A DNA stretch of 64,000 nt from Cornus controversa (lineage: Eukaryota > Streptophyta > Magnoliopsida > Cornales > Cornaceae). This document shows, piece by piece, positions 37,820 through 51,895 of this stretch. Numbering within the stretch: position 1 is the stretch's first letter; each line of letters opens with the position of its first letter. The translations under genes were made by a program, and so were the position numbers. The stretch covers positions 5,270,001 through 5,334,000 of the forward strand of contig CM048847.1 of NCBI GenBank assembly GCA_026545225.1. Direction: 5' to 3'. The notes under the pieces were generated by a model. That model had not been told where the DNA came from. It ran no database searches and saw only the letters and a program-made list of their open reading frames with translations.

Positions 37820-40678
37820 TGTCACGCCCCGGTTTCCGACACCCGGTTAGGAGCGAAGGGAACGGGGGTGAATCCGTAATTTCACCTCAAGTCCTCACAA
37901 ATTACTCTCATTATAATCATTTCTATTGCGGAAGCATTCTATATGCACACCCTTCAAGTGGCATTAGATCATCAAAGGCCCTTGCACATGATTTTCACCT
38001 TTAGTTCTATACATATAAACCACTAAGTTCCGGACCTCAACTTTTTACACAGATGGAATTTGATTATGAAACCTATACCATTGGATATAGCTTTCAAAAA
38101 TACTCAAGTTCAAAAAAAACCACACTCAATTCCGATTTAAAACGAAGAAATTACATCGAAACGAAGTTTGGACAAATTTTGAACCTTGCTGTGAATAGTA
38201 ATCTCGATCAATCGAAATTGGATCTCGATCAATTGAAATCCATCTCGATTAATCGAGATTTTGACCCCATCAATCGAAGAAAACAGCCTCTCGGTACTTT
38301 GGACCTGCAATATTTCGATTGATCGAAGTTGGGACTTCGATTGATCGAAATAAAGCTTAAAAATCCATAAAAACTCGCAACCATTTCGATCAATCGAGAT
38401 GGACATCTCGATTAATCGAAATGGGCATTTCGATTAATCGAAATGTACTGCCCAGTTTTTCCCAAACACCTATATAAGATCAATTTGAACCCAAATCTCA
38501 ACCAAACCACCTTAGATCATTCATAACTCATATGAATCATCTACCATTGATATAATATCATACTCACACATCAACCTACACATTTGAATCTCAAATCTTG
38601 TATAATCATAGAAAATTCATCCAAAGTTCACAATGCACATAAAATTCAAGTGAACCAAACCATCCTCATTTTTCCAAAGGTGATCCTCATTAACCCAACC
38701 ATACAATCTAACTTATACATTGAGATCCTACAACCATGATTCCAAAATAAATCCACAACTCTAAACATTTATATCCACGAAATTAAAATACAAGAGACAG
38801 AAGAATGCATTCATCCATTTAAATTCCAAATCCATACATAATCCATGGAACCATACACATAAGAATTCAAATGGCCCTTCTTGCATACATTCTACAAGTC
38901 TCAAATGAAGGAAGCCATTATACATACATTTCTCAAAAATCACTTTCCTACAAGTGTGGCACTTACATTTGGATTTCACATACATAAGAAGGTACAAATG
39001 TAAAGGCAACACCACAACCATTGTCTACATGCCACAAGCCGGCATGGACATTTATCTACATCTCAAAAGAGCAAAAGTCCAAAAATAAGCTCAACATATC
39101 CATAGAGCCAATCATGCTTCGTCTTCCATTGGCGCCTTATCTAAAAATGTTTATATAAATATGGGGTGAGCAACACTGCGGCTCAGTAGGAATGATCCAC
39201 CCAACCCCACTCTAACTCAGGCGGCCATGCATGGATGCATATGAAATCCCTACATGTCTACATGACAAGTATACATGCTTTTAACCCATAAACAAACACG
39301 TTTTTCAAATCATGCGTGATGCTTCACATCTCAATGCATCTACATATGCATATATATATATATATATATATCCAATTGAGCAAGCCACAATATATATATA
39401 TATAACTCACGCCACATAAATCCAGAAATCACTTCAATGGGGACTAGCTTATCACTCCATCCATAGTAAGGGTCTCTTCGGCACCCAAACTCTGCTTGTG
39501 CTTTATCGGTTTACTAATCCGAAGGGAGCACCTCCTCTTGGCCAAGTTTTGGGTCTTTCACCCTAGGGACCATTCCCTCACCTTAATTCTCAATGTTGTC
39601 ACGCCCCAAAAACTCGCTTTTCACATAGTGCACATAATCACATCAATGCACTTATTCCACACCATGAATGCATTTTCTTTTGTCAAATCAATGCATTTTC
39701 CTTTCCCTCAAGATTGTCACAATGCCATAACACTCATACCATGAAAATCACCATGCTTATGCATTTAACAAGGAAAATCATATCTTTCATGCACAAGTCT
39801 ATAAAATTCACATTTTTCATGTTTTCACCGAATGATCACATTTTTCATCAAGCACATTCATAGTCTCATTTGCACATACACAACATATATAAGTTCTAAC
39901 CAACATGCTAGACATTGATACATGCATAATCACATTAGTATACATATATACACATATACATAACCCTAAACTCAAGAAATCCCAATCTATCTTTCATGTC
40001 ACAATTATGTGACCTATAGAATCAAAGTAAAGATGAGTCTAGCACCCCTACCTCAAATTCCCAAGCTTGGAATCCAACTTTGAGAAATTCCAGCTTTCTC
40101 AACTTCACGAAACGGAGACTTTGATCGGTTCAAACCGATGCCCTTGATGTCCCCTACACACTTTCCTTCTTCAAGATCTTCCAAATCACACCTTAAGGCC
40201 CTCAAACTCTAGAGAGAAGGGAGAGAGATGAAGTGGGATACATAGAGAGAGAGAGAGATCTGTAAAATGAAATGTCTCAGACCCTTTTCGATATTTATCT
40301 CAACCCTAGGGGCGCGAAATGACCATTTTACCCCTAGCCACTTAATGTACCTTCCCGAGCTCGGAATTAATTCCTGAAAACTCCGTTGGACTCGAAATCA
40401 CTTCCTTAACATTCTAAATATTTCGTTTAGTCCATAGTCAAAAATAAAATTTCTCAGAATTTTCCCGAAATTCCCGGACCCACTTAACCTAATCCCGGGC
40501 CCCCGTTGACCAAAAAGTCAAACTTTCCCAAAAGTCGCCAAAACTTCCCAAAACCATATTCCAACCTTCTAAACATGTTCCCTGCATCCAAAACATGTTA
40601 AATATCATTTAAAATGCATTTAAAGCAATAAATGACAAAAATAAAAAAAACCGGCCAAAATTGGGCACGGTCTCTACA
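37820..40678 (-). repeat. LTR5 of the array (shared by units 4 and 5)
   Basis: The repeat is 2859 bp with (AT)11 and the motif cluster at 38199-38444. A base variant at 38403 is shared only with LTR7 (54005), linking the unit 4/LTR5 pair to the unit 6/LTR7 pair. Confidence 0.95.
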
Positions 40679-40689
40679 ACCTCCCAACC
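40679..40689 (-). other. Polypurine tract, unit 5
   Basis: GGTTGGGAGGT on the minus strand, abutting LTR5. Confidence 0.8.
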
Positions 40690-40724
40690 TTATAAGAATT
40701 TCGTCCTCGAAATTAGAATGTACC

Positions 40725-43700
40725 TCAAGTGATGAACAACTCGGGATACTTTGAGCGGACTTCTTGTTCTCGCTCCCACGTAGCCTCCTCCACCCCATGA
40801 TGCATCCAAAGCACTTTAACCAATGGAATGGTTTTGCCCCGAAGCACTTGTTCTCTAGTGTCCAAAATCAGAATCGGCCTCTCCTTGTATGACACGCCCT
40901 CCTCCACCTCAAGGTCTGCCCAATCAAGCACATGTGAAGGGTCCGGTTCATACTTCCTCATCATAGACACATGGAAAGTGTTGTGCACACTTGACAATTG
41001 CGGTGGCAATGCCAAGCGATAAGCAACCTCTCCTACCCGATCCAAAATCTCAAATGGCCCGATAAATCGTGGTGCAAGCTTGCCACTACGACCGAACCTC
41101 ATCAAACCTCTCCGTGGTGAGACCTTCAGAAAAACATGATCTCCCACCTCAAATGCCAATGGTCGCCGTCTTCTATCAGCATAGCTTTTCTGACGACTCT
41201 GGGCTGTAAGCAATCTTTGTCGAATTAACTTGATCTTCTCTGTGGTTTCCCGAACTAAATTCGGTCCCAAAGAAACTGTCTCCCCTACATCAGTCCAACA
41301 AACAGGTGACCTACACGGTCTACCATACAAAGCCTCAAATGGAGCCATCTCAATGCTAGCTTGATAGCTATTATTGTATGCAAACTCCACCAAAGGAAGG
41401 TGATCCTCCCAACTGCCCCGAAGATCAAGTACACATGCTCGTAGCATATCCTCCAGAATCTGTATAGTACGCTCTGACTGACCATCCGTCTGAGGATGAA
41501 AAGCAGTACTAAAGTGAAGGTCCGTATCAAGTGCTGCCTGGAAACTCTGCCAAAATCGAGATGTAAATCGCGGGTCTCTATCTGAAACAATAGAAACTGG
41601 CACGCCATGAAGCCTAAGGATCTGCTCAATATACAATATACTGAGAGTATCCACATCATCTGTCACTCTAATGGGAATAAAATGAGCTACCTTCGTCAAT
41701 CTGTCAACGACCACCCAAACTGCGTCGTGACCCTTCCTCGACCTTGGAAGCCCCGTCACAAAATCCATAGTGACATGCTCCCATTTCCACATAGCCACAG
41801 GCAATGGCTGCAACAACCCCGCTGGTCTCTGATGCTCGGCCTGCACTTGTTGACAAGTGAGGCACCTCGCCACAAACTGAGCTACTTCCTTTTTCATACC
41901 CTTCCACCAATACTGTCGTCGTAGGTTATGATACATCTTGGTACCACCCGGATGTACTGCTAGTCTCGAGTTGTGAAACTCCCTCAAAATCTCATCTCGA
42001 CAAGCTAAAGGAACAAACGTCTTCCCTTTGAATCTCATGCTCTCATCTGAATGAACTGTCCATCCTTCCACCACTTCACCACCCGAAATCCGTATGCGAA
42101 TAGTCTCAACCTCACTATCCTTCCTCTGCTCTTCAATCACTCTACTCACAAGAGTTGGTTGAGCGATAAGAGTAAATAACATTGCCGTTCCATCATCCTC
42201 ACTGAAATGTAATCCCATTTCTGGGATGTCTTCCATCATCTTCCACTCCCGTATGGCTAAGCTCGCTAAGCTACCATGTGACTTCCTACTCAGTGCATCC
42301 GCCACTACATTGGCCTTTCCCGGATGATATTGTAAGTCGAAGTCATAGTCCTCCATATACTCCATCCACCTCCGTTGCCTCATATTCAAATCCTTTTGTG
42401 AGAAAAGGTATTTGAGACTTTTGTGATCCGAAAACACTTCAAACTTCTCACCATACAAATAATGTCTCCACACCTTAAGTGCAAAGATCACGGCTGCCAA
42501 TTCCAAGTCGTGTGTCGGGTAATTTTGTTCGTGCGTCTTCAACTGCCTTGAACCATACGCCACTACTTGTTCGGTTTGCATTAGCACACATCCCAAACCA
42601 AGTCGTGAAGCGTCACAATAAATTGTATACCCCAACCCACGTTCTGGAATGATCAAAATTGGAGCCGAAGTCAACCGGCTCTTCAATTCCATGAATGCAT
42701 GCTCGCAAGCATCATCCCACACAAACTTCACTCCTTTTCGGGTAAGCTTTGTCATTGGTGCTGCCAATCGCGAAAAGTCCTTCACAAACCTCCGATAATA
42801 CCCTGCCAATCCCAAGAAACTACGTATCTCAAATACGCTCTTAGGCTTTTCCCAAACCATCACCGCCTCTATCTTGGATGGATCTACGGTTACTCCTCCT
42901 TCGGCCACAACATGCCCAAGGAATTTCACTTCTTCTAGCCAAAATTCACATTTTTCATATTTGGCATATAATTGATGTTCTCTTAGCAGCTGCAACACAA
43001 TCCTCAAGTGACCTTCGTGCTCCTCTTCCGAAGACGAGTACACTAGGATGTCATCGACAAATACAACCACAAACTTGTCCAAGTAAGCATTGAACACTCT
43101 ATGCATTAGATCCATGAATGCCGCCGGTGCATTTGTCAAACCAAATGGCATCACCAAAAATTCATAATGCCCGTATCGTGTGCGAAAAGCAGTTTTTGGA
43201 ATGTCCGCCTCTCTAATCCCCAACTGATAGTAGCCCGACCTCAAGTCTATCTTTGAGAAACACCTCGAACCCTTAAGTTGATCGAACAAGTCATCTATCC
43301 TTGGCAAGGGATACTTATTTTTGATCGTTGCCCGATTCAACTTCCTATAGTCAATGCAAAGCCGCAAAGACCCGTCCTTCTTCTTAGCAAAAAGAACCGG
43401 AGCTCCCCAAGGCGATGTACTAGGGCGTACGAATCCCTTGTCTAGTAGCTCTTGTAATTGGTCCTTCAACTCTTTCAACTCAGCCGGTGCCATTCGGTAC
43501 GGTGCCATAGAAATGGGCGCGGTACCTGGAGCAAGATCTATCACAAACTCCACTTCTCGTTTCGGAGGCAACTGTGTCAATTCCCCCGGAAATACGTCCA
43601 TAAACTCACACACTACACGAGGAAGCTCTCCAAGTGTCTCATCATCACCATCAACTAGTAGGCTCGCTAAGAAATGCCCAAGCCCTCTCTGATCACTCAA

Positions 43701-44093
43701 ACCATGCAAAGATGACAAGTAGAAGTCATCCCGCTCCCCCACAAAACATATACTAACACCAGAGGATGTACACAAGGTCACTCTTCCCCGATGACAATCA
43801 ATATTGGCTCTGTAGGTCGATAGCCAATCCATACCCAAGATTACATCAAAGCTAGACATCTCAAGAAGAATGAAATCAAACACTAGTCGATGTCCCGAAA
43901 TCTCGATCTCACAAGATCGGCACACATCACTCAAAACCACTCTACCACCAACTGGCGTATCAATGGATAAAATCGAGTCCAGTGATGACACCTCCAACCC
44001 CAAAGTACAAGAAAATGCATATGATATGAATGAATGTGATGCACCTGAATCTACTAAAACCCTAGCCCACGAGCTAGATACAAGAAATGTACC
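40725..44093 (-). CDS. pol: pol of array unit 5
   Basis: An uninterrupted frame that carries the majority state at the variable pol sites I compared, and none of the variants shared by units 2/3 or by 4/6. It is close to the array consensus. Confidence 0.92.
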   Translation of the reverse strand, partial: GTFLVSSSWARVLVDSGASHSFISYAFSCTLGLEVSSLDSILSIDTPVGGRVVLSDVCRSCEIEISGHRLVFDFILLEMSSFDVILGMDWLSTYRANIDCHRGRVTLCTSSGVSICFVGERDDFYLSSLHGLSDQRGLGHFLASLLVDGDDETLGELPRVVCEFMDVFPGELTQLPPKREVEFVIDLAPGTAPISMAPYRMAPAELKELKDQLQELLDKGFVRPSTSPWGAPVLFAKKKDGSLRLCIDYRKLNRATIKNKYPLPRIDDLFDQLKGSRCFSKIDLRSGYYQLGIREADIPKTAFRTRYGHYEFLVMPFGLTNAPAAFMDLMHRVFNAYLDKFVVVFVDDILVYSSSEEEHEGHLRIVLQLLREHQLYAKYEKCEFWLEEVKFLGHVVAEGGVTVDPSKIEAVMVWEKPKSVFEIRSFLGLAGYYRRFVKDFSRLAAPMTKLTRKGVKFVWDDACEHAFMELKSRLTSAPILIIPERGLGYTIYCDASRLGLGCVLMQTEQVVAYGSRQLKTHEQNYPTHDLELAAVIFALKVWRHYLYGEKFEVFSDHKSLKYLFSQKDLNMRQRRWMEYMEDYDFDLQYHPGKANVVADALSRKSHGSLASLAIREWKMMEDIPEMGLHFSEDDGTAMLFTLIAQPTLVSRVIEEQRKDSEVETIRIRISGGEVVEGWTVHSDESMRFKGKTFVPLACRDEILREFHNSRLAVHPGGTKMYHNLRRQYWWKGMKKEVAQFVARCLTCQQVQAEHQRPAGLLQPLPVAMWKWEHVTMDFVTGLPRSRKGHDAVWVVVDRLTKVAHFIPIRVTDDVDTLSILYIEQILRLHGVPVSIVSDRDPRFTSRFWQSFQAALDTDLHFSTAFHPQTDGQSERTIQILEDMLRACVLDLRGSWEDHLPLVEFAYNNSYQASIEMAPFEALYGRPCRSPVCWTDVGETVSLGPNLVRETTEKIKLIRQRLLTAQSRQKSYADRRRRPLAFEVGDHVFLKVSPRRGLMRFGRSGKLAPRFIGPFEILDRVGEVAYRLALPPQLSSVHNTFHVSMMRKYEPDPSHVLDWADLEVEEGVSYKERPILILDTREQVLRGKTIPLVKVLWMHHGVEEATWEREQEVRSKYPELFIT

Positions 44094-45335
44094 TCAGACC
44101 ACTGACGGTCCTGCCGAGGTCTCTGCCTGAACATGAGTAAAAGCACGGCCTTGTGACCTCTGGCCCTGCTGTCCTGCACCCTGATATCCCGACTGCTGAC
44201 TGGGAGCACTAGACGTGACTCCTCTAGCAGGTGCCCGAGAACTCTGAACTGAAGGCGCTGTCTGCTGTGGTGGCAATGCCCTAAAACCTATTTGTGAAGT
44301 CATAGGCTGCATAGGACGCTGCAGCGAACCAGTACCACCCTGCACACTCTTTTTCTGTGGGCAATCCCAACTAATGTGCCCCATTTGATGACAATGGTAG
44401 CACTTTTTATCTGCCATTAACGGAACTTGCCCTTGAGTACACTCGGCCATTCTGTGTCCTGGTTTCTGGCAATTGAAACAGACTATCCTTGATCGAAAAG
44501 ATCCAGAAGGTATAGCCACAGAACTCACTGATTGAGTTGGTTGCCTTTGTGAGGATGACCCACCAATCCTCATCTTCTTTCTAGCACGATTATCCGTAAG
44601 GGATCCCATGCTTCTTGTTTGGTTATGTGCTTCTCTTATTCTTTGATTATCATTGCTGAACTCTTCAGAAATCAATGCTCTCTCCACTACTGCTGCATAG
44701 TTGGTCAAGCCTAAAATCCCAACCTTGTCTCTTATGTAGGTTCGGAGACCTCTTATGAATTGCTTAATTTTAAGCTCTTCTGTTGGGATCATCTCCTTTG
44801 CAAACCTAGCCAAGGAGGTAAAATTTGTTTCGTACTCCATCACCGTCATTGTCCCTTGAACAAGGTTAAAGAATTCTCTCCTCATACTATCTTTCATTGT
44901 CACTGGAAAGTACTTCTCGAAGAAAAGTACTTGGAATGTATCCCATTCCATTATCTCCAAATCATGGTAATCTCCCAAGAACTTCCACCAACGTTTGGCG
45001 TCATCCTTGAGGTAATGAGTGGCTACCTTAACTTTCAAGTCCTCCTCAATTTCAAGTACATTAAGGAGTGTAACCATCTCATCCAACCAGCTTTCAGCTA
45101 CCATTGGATCGGGTCCCCCAGAATACGACGGTGGACTATGTTTCTTAACATGTCCCAACGCCGTTATCATCCTATTAGGAGGAGCTGCTCTAGGTGGAGC
45201 TTGGGTCTCCTCTTGAGTTTCCCGTTGTGTTTCCCTTGCAATTTGTCGCATAGTAGCGACCATGTCGCGCATAAATTGCTCTCCTCCAATAGGGACCACT
45301 TCCGGTGTCCTCTCACGAGCTCTTCTTGGTGGCAT
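44094..45335 (-). CDS. gag: gag of array unit 5
   Basis: A 413-aa frame that shares with unit 4 the variant just before the first zinc knuckle. Both knuckles are intact. Confidence 0.92.
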   Translation of the reverse strand: MPPRRARERTPEVVPIGGEQFMRDMVATMRQIARETQRETQEETQAPPRAAPPNRMITALGHVKKHSPPSYSGGPDPMVAESWLDEMVTLLNVLEIEEDLKVKVATHYLKDDAKRWWKFLGDYHDLEIMEWDTFQVLFFEKYFPVTMKDSMRREFFNLVQGTMTVMEYETNFTSLARFAKEMIPTEELKIKQFIRGLRTYIRDKVGILGLTNYAAVVERALISEEFSNDNQRIREAHNQTRSMGSLTDNRARKKMRIGGSSSQRQPTQSVSSVAIPSGSFRSRIVCFNCQKPGHRMAECTQGQVPLMADKKCYHCHQMGHISWDCPQKKSVQGGTGSLQRPMQPMTSQIGFRALPPQQTAPSVQSSRAPARGVTSSAPSQQSGYQGAGQQGQRSQGRAFTHVQAETSAGPSVV

Positions 45336-45604
45336 CCTTCTATATAGATGACAAGAATATATTTAGAATTTGTGCACGAATCTATGGGACCAATTCACAT
45401 CATGCATACTGAACATGCTAAGGTACTTCACAATTAGCATGTTATGTAAACAATTAAGCACACAAAAGTTTCCAAGTAATATGCACTTAATCCCTAACTT
45501 ATACTTATAACCTCAATTCACAATTTTAGAAGTCATCAAGTCCTTTCAATCCAAAATGTGGCCTAACCATTTCCCGTCGTCCGTAGGTATTCAAACCCGG
45601 TTAA

Positions 45605-45616
45605 GCTCTGATACCA
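45605..45616 (-). other. Primer-binding site, unit 5 (tRNA-iMet)
   Basis: TGGTATCAGAGC on the minus strand, three bases inside LTR6. Confidence 0.92.
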
Positions 45617-45619
45617 TGT

Positions 45620-48480
45620 TGTCACGCCCCGGTTTCCGACACCCGGTTAGGAGCGAAGGGAACGGGGGTGAATCCGTAATTTCACCTCAAGTCCTCACAA
45701 ATTACTCTCATTATAATCATTTCTATTGCGGAAGCATTCTATATGCACACCCTTCAAGTGGCATTAGATCATCAAAGGCCCTTGCACATGATTTTCACCT
45801 TTAGTTCTATACATATAAACCACTAAGTTCCGGACCTCAACTTTTTACACAGATGGAATTTGATTATGAAACCTATACCATTGGATATAGCTTTCAAAAA
45901 TACTCAAGTTCAAAAAAAACCACACTCAATTCCGATTTAAAACGAAGAAATTACATCGAAACGAAGTTTGGACAAATTTTGAACCTTGCTGTGAATAGTA
46001 ATCTCGATCAATCGAAATTGGATCTCGATCAATCGAAATCCATCTCGATTAATCGAGATTTTGACCCCATCAATCGAAGAAAACAGCCTCTCGGTACTTT
46101 GGACCTGCAATATTTCGATTGATCGAAGTTGGGACTTCGATTGATCGAAATAAAGCTTAAAAATCCATAAAAACTCGCAACCATTTCGATCAATCGAGAT
46201 GGGCATCTCGATTAATCGAAATGGGCATTTCGATTAATCGAAATGTACTGCCCAGTTTTTCCCAAACACCTATATAAGATCAATTTGAACCCAAATCTCA
46301 ACCAAACCACCTTAGATCATTCATAACTCATATGAATCATCTACCATTGATATAATATCATACTCACACATCAACCTACACATTTGAATCTCAAATCTTG
46401 TATAATCATAGAAAATTCATCCAAAGTTCACAATGCATATAAAATTCAAGTGAACCAAACCATCCTCATTTTTCCAAAGGTGATCCTCATTAACCCAACC
46501 ATACAATCTAACTTATACATTGAGATCCTACAACCATGATTCCAAAATAAATCCACAACTCTAAACATTTATATCCACGAAATTAAAATACAAGAGACAG
46601 AAGAATGCATTCATCCATTTAAATTCCAAATCCATACATAATCCATGGAACCATACACATAAGAATTCAAATGGCCCTTCTTGCATACATTCTACAAGTC
46701 TCAAATGAAGGAAGCCATTATACATACATTTCTCAAAAATCACTTTCCTACAAGTGTGGCACTTACATTTGGATTTCACATACATAAGAAGGTACAAATG
46801 TAAAGGCAACACCACAACCATTGTCTACATGCCACAAGCCGGCATGGACATTTATCTACATCTCAAAAGAGCAAAAGTCCAAAAATAAGCTCAACATATC
46901 CATAGAGCCAATCATGCTTCGTCTTCCATTGGCGCCTTATCTAAAAATGTTTATATAAATATGGGGTGAGCAACACTGCGGCTCAGTAGGAATGATCCAC
47001 CCAACCCCACTCTAACTCAGGCGGCCATGCATGGATGCATATGAAATCCCTACATGTCTACATGACAAGTATACATGCTTTTAACCCATAAACAAACACG
47101 TTTTTCAAATCATGCGTGATGCTTCACATCTCAATGCATCTACATATGCATATATATATATATATATATATATCCAATTGAGCAAGCCACAATATATATA
47201 TATATAACTCACGCCACATAAATCCAGAAATCACTTCAATGGGGACTAGCTTATCACTCCATCCATAGTAAGGGTCTCTTCGGCACCCAAACTCTGCTTG
47301 TGCTTTATCGGTTTACTAATCCGAAGGGAGCACCTCCTCTTGGCCAAGTTTTGGGTCTTTCACCCTAGGGACCATTCCCTCACCTTAATTCTCAATGTTG
47401 TCACGCCCCAAAAACTCGCTTTTCACATAGTGCACATAATCACATCAATGCACTTATTCCACACCATGAATGCATTTTCTTTTGTCAAATCAATGCATTT
47501 TCCTTTCCCTCAAGATTGTCACAATGCCATAACACTCATACCATGAAAATCACCATGCTTATGCATTTAACAAGGAAAATCATATCTTTCATGCACAAGT
47601 CTATAAAATTCACATTTTTCATGTTTTCACCGAATGATCACATTTTTCATCAAGCACATTCATAGTCTCATTTGCACATACACAACATATATAAGTTCTA
47701 ACCAACATGCTAGACATTGATACATGCATAATCACATTAGTATACATATATACACATATACATAACCCTAAACTCAAGAAATCCCAATCTATCTTTCATG
47801 TCACAATTATGTGACCTATAGAATCAAAGTAAAGATGAGTCTAGCACCCCTACCTCAAATTCCCAAGCTTGGAATCCAACTTTGAGAAATTCCAGCTTTC
47901 TCAACTTCACGAAACGGAGACTTTGATCGGTTCAAACCGATGCCCTTGATGTCCCCTACACACTTTCCTTCTTCAAGATCTTCCAAATCACACCTTAAGG
48001 CCCTCAAACTCTAGAGAGAAGGGAGAGAGATGAAGTGGGATACATAGAGAGAGAGAGAGATCTGTAAAATGAAATGTCTCAGACCCTTTTCGATATTTAT
48101 CTCAACCCTAGGGGCGCGAAATGACCATTTTACCCCTAGCCACTTAATGTACCTTCCCGAGCTCGGAATTAATTCCTGAAAACTCCGTTGGACTCGAAAT
48201 CACTTCCTTAACATTCTAAATATTTCGTTTAGTCCATAGTCAAAAATAAAATTTCTCAGAATTTTCCCGAAATTCCCGGACCCACTTAACCTAATCCCGG
48301 GCCCCCGTTGACCAAAAAGTCAAACTTTCCCAAAAGTCGCCAAAACTTCCCAAAACCATATTCCAACCTTCTAAACATGTTCCCTGCATCCAAAACATGT
48401 TAAATATCATTTAAAATGCATTTAAAGCAATAAATGACAAAAATAAAAAAAACCGGCCAAAATTGGGCACGGTCTCTACA
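45620..48480 (-). repeat. LTR6 of the array (shared by units 5 and 6)
   Basis: The repeat is 2861 bp with (AT)12, the same tract length as LTR3. The motif cluster is at 45999-46244. About one private substitution was seen. Confidence 0.95.
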
Positions 48481-48491
48481 ACCTCCCAACC
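48481..48491 (-). other. Polypurine tract, unit 6
   Basis: GGTTGGGAGGT on the minus strand, abutting LTR6. Confidence 0.8.
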
Positions 48492-48526
48492 TTATAAGAA
48501 TTTCGTCCTCGAAATTAGAATGTACC

Positions 48527-51500
48527 TCAAGTGATGAACAACTCGGGATACTTTGAGCGGACTTCTTGTTCTCGCTCCCACGTAGCCTCCTCCACCCCAT
48601 GATGCATCCAAAGCACTTTAACCAATGGAATGGTTTTGCCCCGAAGCACTTGTTCTCTAGTGTCCAAAATCAGAATCGGCCTCTCCTTGTATGACACGCC
48701 CTCCTCCACCTCAAGGTCTGCCCAATCAAGCACATGTGAAGGGTCCGGTTCATACTTCCTCATCATAGACACATGGAAAGTGTTGTGCACACTTGACAAT
48801 TGCGGTGGCAATGCCAAGCGATAAGCAACCTCTCCTACCCGATCCAAAATCTCAAATGGCCCGATAAATCGTGGTGCAAGCTTGCCACTACGACCGAACC
48901 TCATCAAACCTCTCCGTGGTGAGACCTTCAGAAAAACATGATCTCCCACCTCAAATGCCAATGGTCGCCGTCTTCTATCAGCATAGCTTTTCTGACGACT
49001 CTGGGCTGTAAGCAATCTTTGTCGAATTAACTTGATCTTCTCTGTGGTTTCCCGAACTAAATTCGGTCCCAAAGAAACTGTCTCCCCTACATCAGTCCAA
49101 CAAACAGGTGACCTACACGGTCTACCATACAAAGCCTCAAATGGAGTCATCTCAATGCTAGCTTGATAGCTATTATTGTATGCAAACTCCACCAAAGGAA
49201 GGTGATCCTCCCAACTGCCCCGAAGATCAAGTACACATGCTCGTAGCATATCCTCCAGAATCTGTATAGTACGCTCTGACTGACCATCCGTCTGAGGATG
49301 AAAAGCAGTACTAAAGTGAAGGTCCGTATCAAGTGCTGCCTGGAAACTCTGCCAAAATCGAGATGTAAATCGCGGGTCTCTATCTGAAACAATAGAAACT
49401 GGCACGCCATGAAGCCTAAGGATCTGCTCAATATACAATATACTGAGAGTATCCACATCATCTGTCACTCTAATGGGAATAAAATGAGCTACCTTCGTCA
49501 ATCTGTCAACGACCACCCAAACTGCGTCGTGACCCTTCCTCGACCTTGGAAGCCCCGTCACAAAATCCATAGTGACATGCTCCCATTTCCACATAGCCAC
49601 AGGCAATGGCTGCAACAACCCCGCTGGTCTCTGATGCTCGGCCTGCACTTGTTGACAAGTGAGGCACCTCGCCACAAACTGAGCTACTTCCTTTTTCATA
49701 CCCTTCCACCAATACTGTCGTCGTAGGTTATGATACATCTTGGTACCACCCGGATGTACTGCTAGTCTCGAGTTGTGAAACTCCCTCAAAATCTCATCTC
49801 GACAAGCTAAAGGAACAAACGTCTTCCCTTTGAATCTCATGCTCTCATCTGAATGAACTGTCCATCCTTCCACCACTTCACCACCCGAAATCCGTATGCG
49901 AATAGTCTCAACCTCACTATCCTTCCTCTGCTCTTCAATCACTCTACTCACAAGAGTTGGTTGAGCGATAAGAGTAAATAACATTGCCGTTCCATCATCC
50001 TCACTGAAATGTAATCCCATTTCTGGGATGTCTTCCATCATCTTCCACTCCCGTATGGCTAAGCTCGCTAAGCTACCATGTGACTTCCTACTCAGTGCAT
50101 CCGCCACTACATTGGCCTTTCCCGGATGATATTGTAAGTCGAAGTCATAGTCCTCCATATACTCCATCCACCTCCGTTGCCTCATATTCAAATCCTTTTG
50201 TGAGAAAAGGTATTTGAGACTTTTGTGATCCGAAAACACTTCAAACTTCTCACCATACAAATAATGTCTCCACACCTTAAGTGCAAAGATCACGGCTGCC
50301 AATTCCAAGTCGTGTGTCGGGTAATTTTGTTCGTGCGTCTTCAACTGCCTTGAACCATACGCCACTACTTGTTCGGTTTGCATTAGCACACATCCCAAAC
50401 CAAGTCGTGAAGCGTCACAATAAATTGTATACCCCAACCCACGTTCTGGAATGATCAAAATTGGAGCCGAAGTCAACCGGCTCTTCAATTCCATGAATGC
50501 ATGCTCGCAAGCATCATCCCACACAAACTTCACTCCTTTTCGGGTAAGCTTTGTCATTGGTGCTGCCAATCGCGAAAAGTCCTTCACAAACCTCCGATAA
50601 TACCCTGCCAATCCCAAGAAACTACGTATCTCAAATACGCTCTTAGGCTTTTCCCAAACCATCACCGCCTCTATCTTGGATGGATCTACGGTTACTCCTC
50701 CTTCGGCCACAACATGCCCAAGGAATTTCACTTCTTCTAGCCAAAATTCACATTTTTCATATTTGGCATATAATTGATGTTCTCTTAGCAGCTGCAACAC
50801 AATCCTCAAGTGACCTTCGTGCTCCTCTTCCGAAGACGAGTACACTAGGATGTCATCGACAAATACAACCACAAACTTGTCCAAGTAAGCATTGAACACT
50901 CTATGCATTAGATCCATGAATGCCGCCGGTGCATTTGTCAAACCAAATGGCATCACCAAAAATTCATAATGCCCGTATCGTGTGAGAAAAGCAGTTTTTG
51001 GAATGTCCGCCTCTCTAATCCCCAACTGATAGTAGCCCGACCTCAAGTCTATCTTTGAGAAACACCTCGAACCCTTAAGTTGATCGAACAAGTCATCTAT
51101 CCTTGGCAAGGGATACTTATTTTTGATCGTTGCCCGATTCAACTTCCTATAGTCAATGCAAAGCCGCAAAGACCCGTCCTTCTTCTTAGCAAAAAGAACC
51201 GGAGCTCCCCAAGGCGATGTACTAGGGCGTACGAATCCCTTGTCTAGTAGCACTTGTAATTGGTCCTTCAACTCTTTCAACTCAGCCGGTGCCATTCGGT
51301 ACGGTGCCATAGAAATGGGCGCGGTACCTGGAGCAAGATCTATCACAAACTCCACTTCTCGTTTCGGAGGCAACTGTGTCAATTCCCCCGGAAATACGTC
51401 CATAAACTCACACACTACACGAGGAAGCTCTCCAAGTGTCTCATCATCACCATCAACTAGTAGGCTCGCTAAGAAATGCCCAAGCCCTCTCTGATCACTC

Positions 51501-51895
51501 AAACCATGCAAAGATGACAAGTAGAAGTCATCCCGCTCCCCCACAAAACATATACTAACACCAGAGGATGTACACAAGGTCACTCTTCCCCGATGACAAT
51601 CAATATTGGCTCTGTAGGTCGATAGCCAATCCATACCCAAGATTACATCAAAGCTAGACATCTCAAGAAGAATGAAATCAAACACTAGTCGATGTCCCGA
51701 AATCTCGATCTCACAAGATCGGCACACATCACTCAAAACCACTCTACCACCAACTGGCGTATCAATGGATAAAATCGAGTCCAGTGATGACACCTCCAAC
51801 CCCAAAGTACAAGCAAATGCATATGATATGAATGAATGTGATGCACCTGAATCTACTAAAACCCTAGCCCACGAGCTAGATACAAGAAATGTACC
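48527..51895 (-). CDS. pol: pol of array unit 6
   Basis: An uninterrupted frame that carries the RT-region and integrase-region variants shared with unit 4, plus one private variant near the start of RT. It belongs to the first unit downstream of the outermost 5' LTR (LTR7). Confidence 0.92.
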   Translation of the reverse strand, partial: GTFLVSSSWARVLVDSGASHSFISYAFACTLGLEVSSLDSILSIDTPVGGRVVLSDVCRSCEIEISGHRLVFDFILLEMSSFDVILGMDWLSTYRANIDCHRGRVTLCTSSGVSICFVGERDDFYLSSLHGLSDQRGLGHFLASLLVDGDDETLGELPRVVCEFMDVFPGELTQLPPKREVEFVIDLAPGTAPISMAPYRMAPAELKELKDQLQVLLDKGFVRPSTSPWGAPVLFAKKKDGSLRLCIDYRKLNRATIKNKYPLPRIDDLFDQLKGSRCFSKIDLRSGYYQLGIREADIPKTAFLTRYGHYEFLVMPFGLTNAPAAFMDLMHRVFNAYLDKFVVVFVDDILVYSSSEEEHEGHLRIVLQLLREHQLYAKYEKCEFWLEEVKFLGHVVAEGGVTVDPSKIEAVMVWEKPKSVFEIRSFLGLAGYYRRFVKDFSRLAAPMTKLTRKGVKFVWDDACEHAFMELKSRLTSAPILIIPERGLGYTIYCDASRLGLGCVLMQTEQVVAYGSRQLKTHEQNYPTHDLELAAVIFALKVWRHYLYGEKFEVFSDHKSLKYLFSQKDLNMRQRRWMEYMEDYDFDLQYHPGKANVVADALSRKSHGSLASLAIREWKMMEDIPEMGLHFSEDDGTAMLFTLIAQPTLVSRVIEEQRKDSEVETIRIRISGGEVVEGWTVHSDESMRFKGKTFVPLACRDEILREFHNSRLAVHPGGTKMYHNLRRQYWWKGMKKEVAQFVARCLTCQQVQAEHQRPAGLLQPLPVAMWKWEHVTMDFVTGLPRSRKGHDAVWVVVDRLTKVAHFIPIRVTDDVDTLSILYIEQILRLHGVPVSIVSDRDPRFTSRFWQSFQAALDTDLHFSTAFHPQTDGQSERTIQILEDMLRACVLDLRGSWEDHLPLVEFAYNNSYQASIEMTPFEALYGRPCRSPVCWTDVGETVSLGPNLVRETTEKIKLIRQRLLTAQSRQKSYADRRRRPLAFEVGDHVFLKVSPRRGLMRFGRSGKLAPRFIGPFEILDRVGEVAYRLALPPQLSSVHNTFHVSMMRKYEPDPSHVLDWADLEVEEGVSYKERPILILDTREQVLRGKTIPLVKVLWMHHGVEEATWEREQEVRSKYPELFIT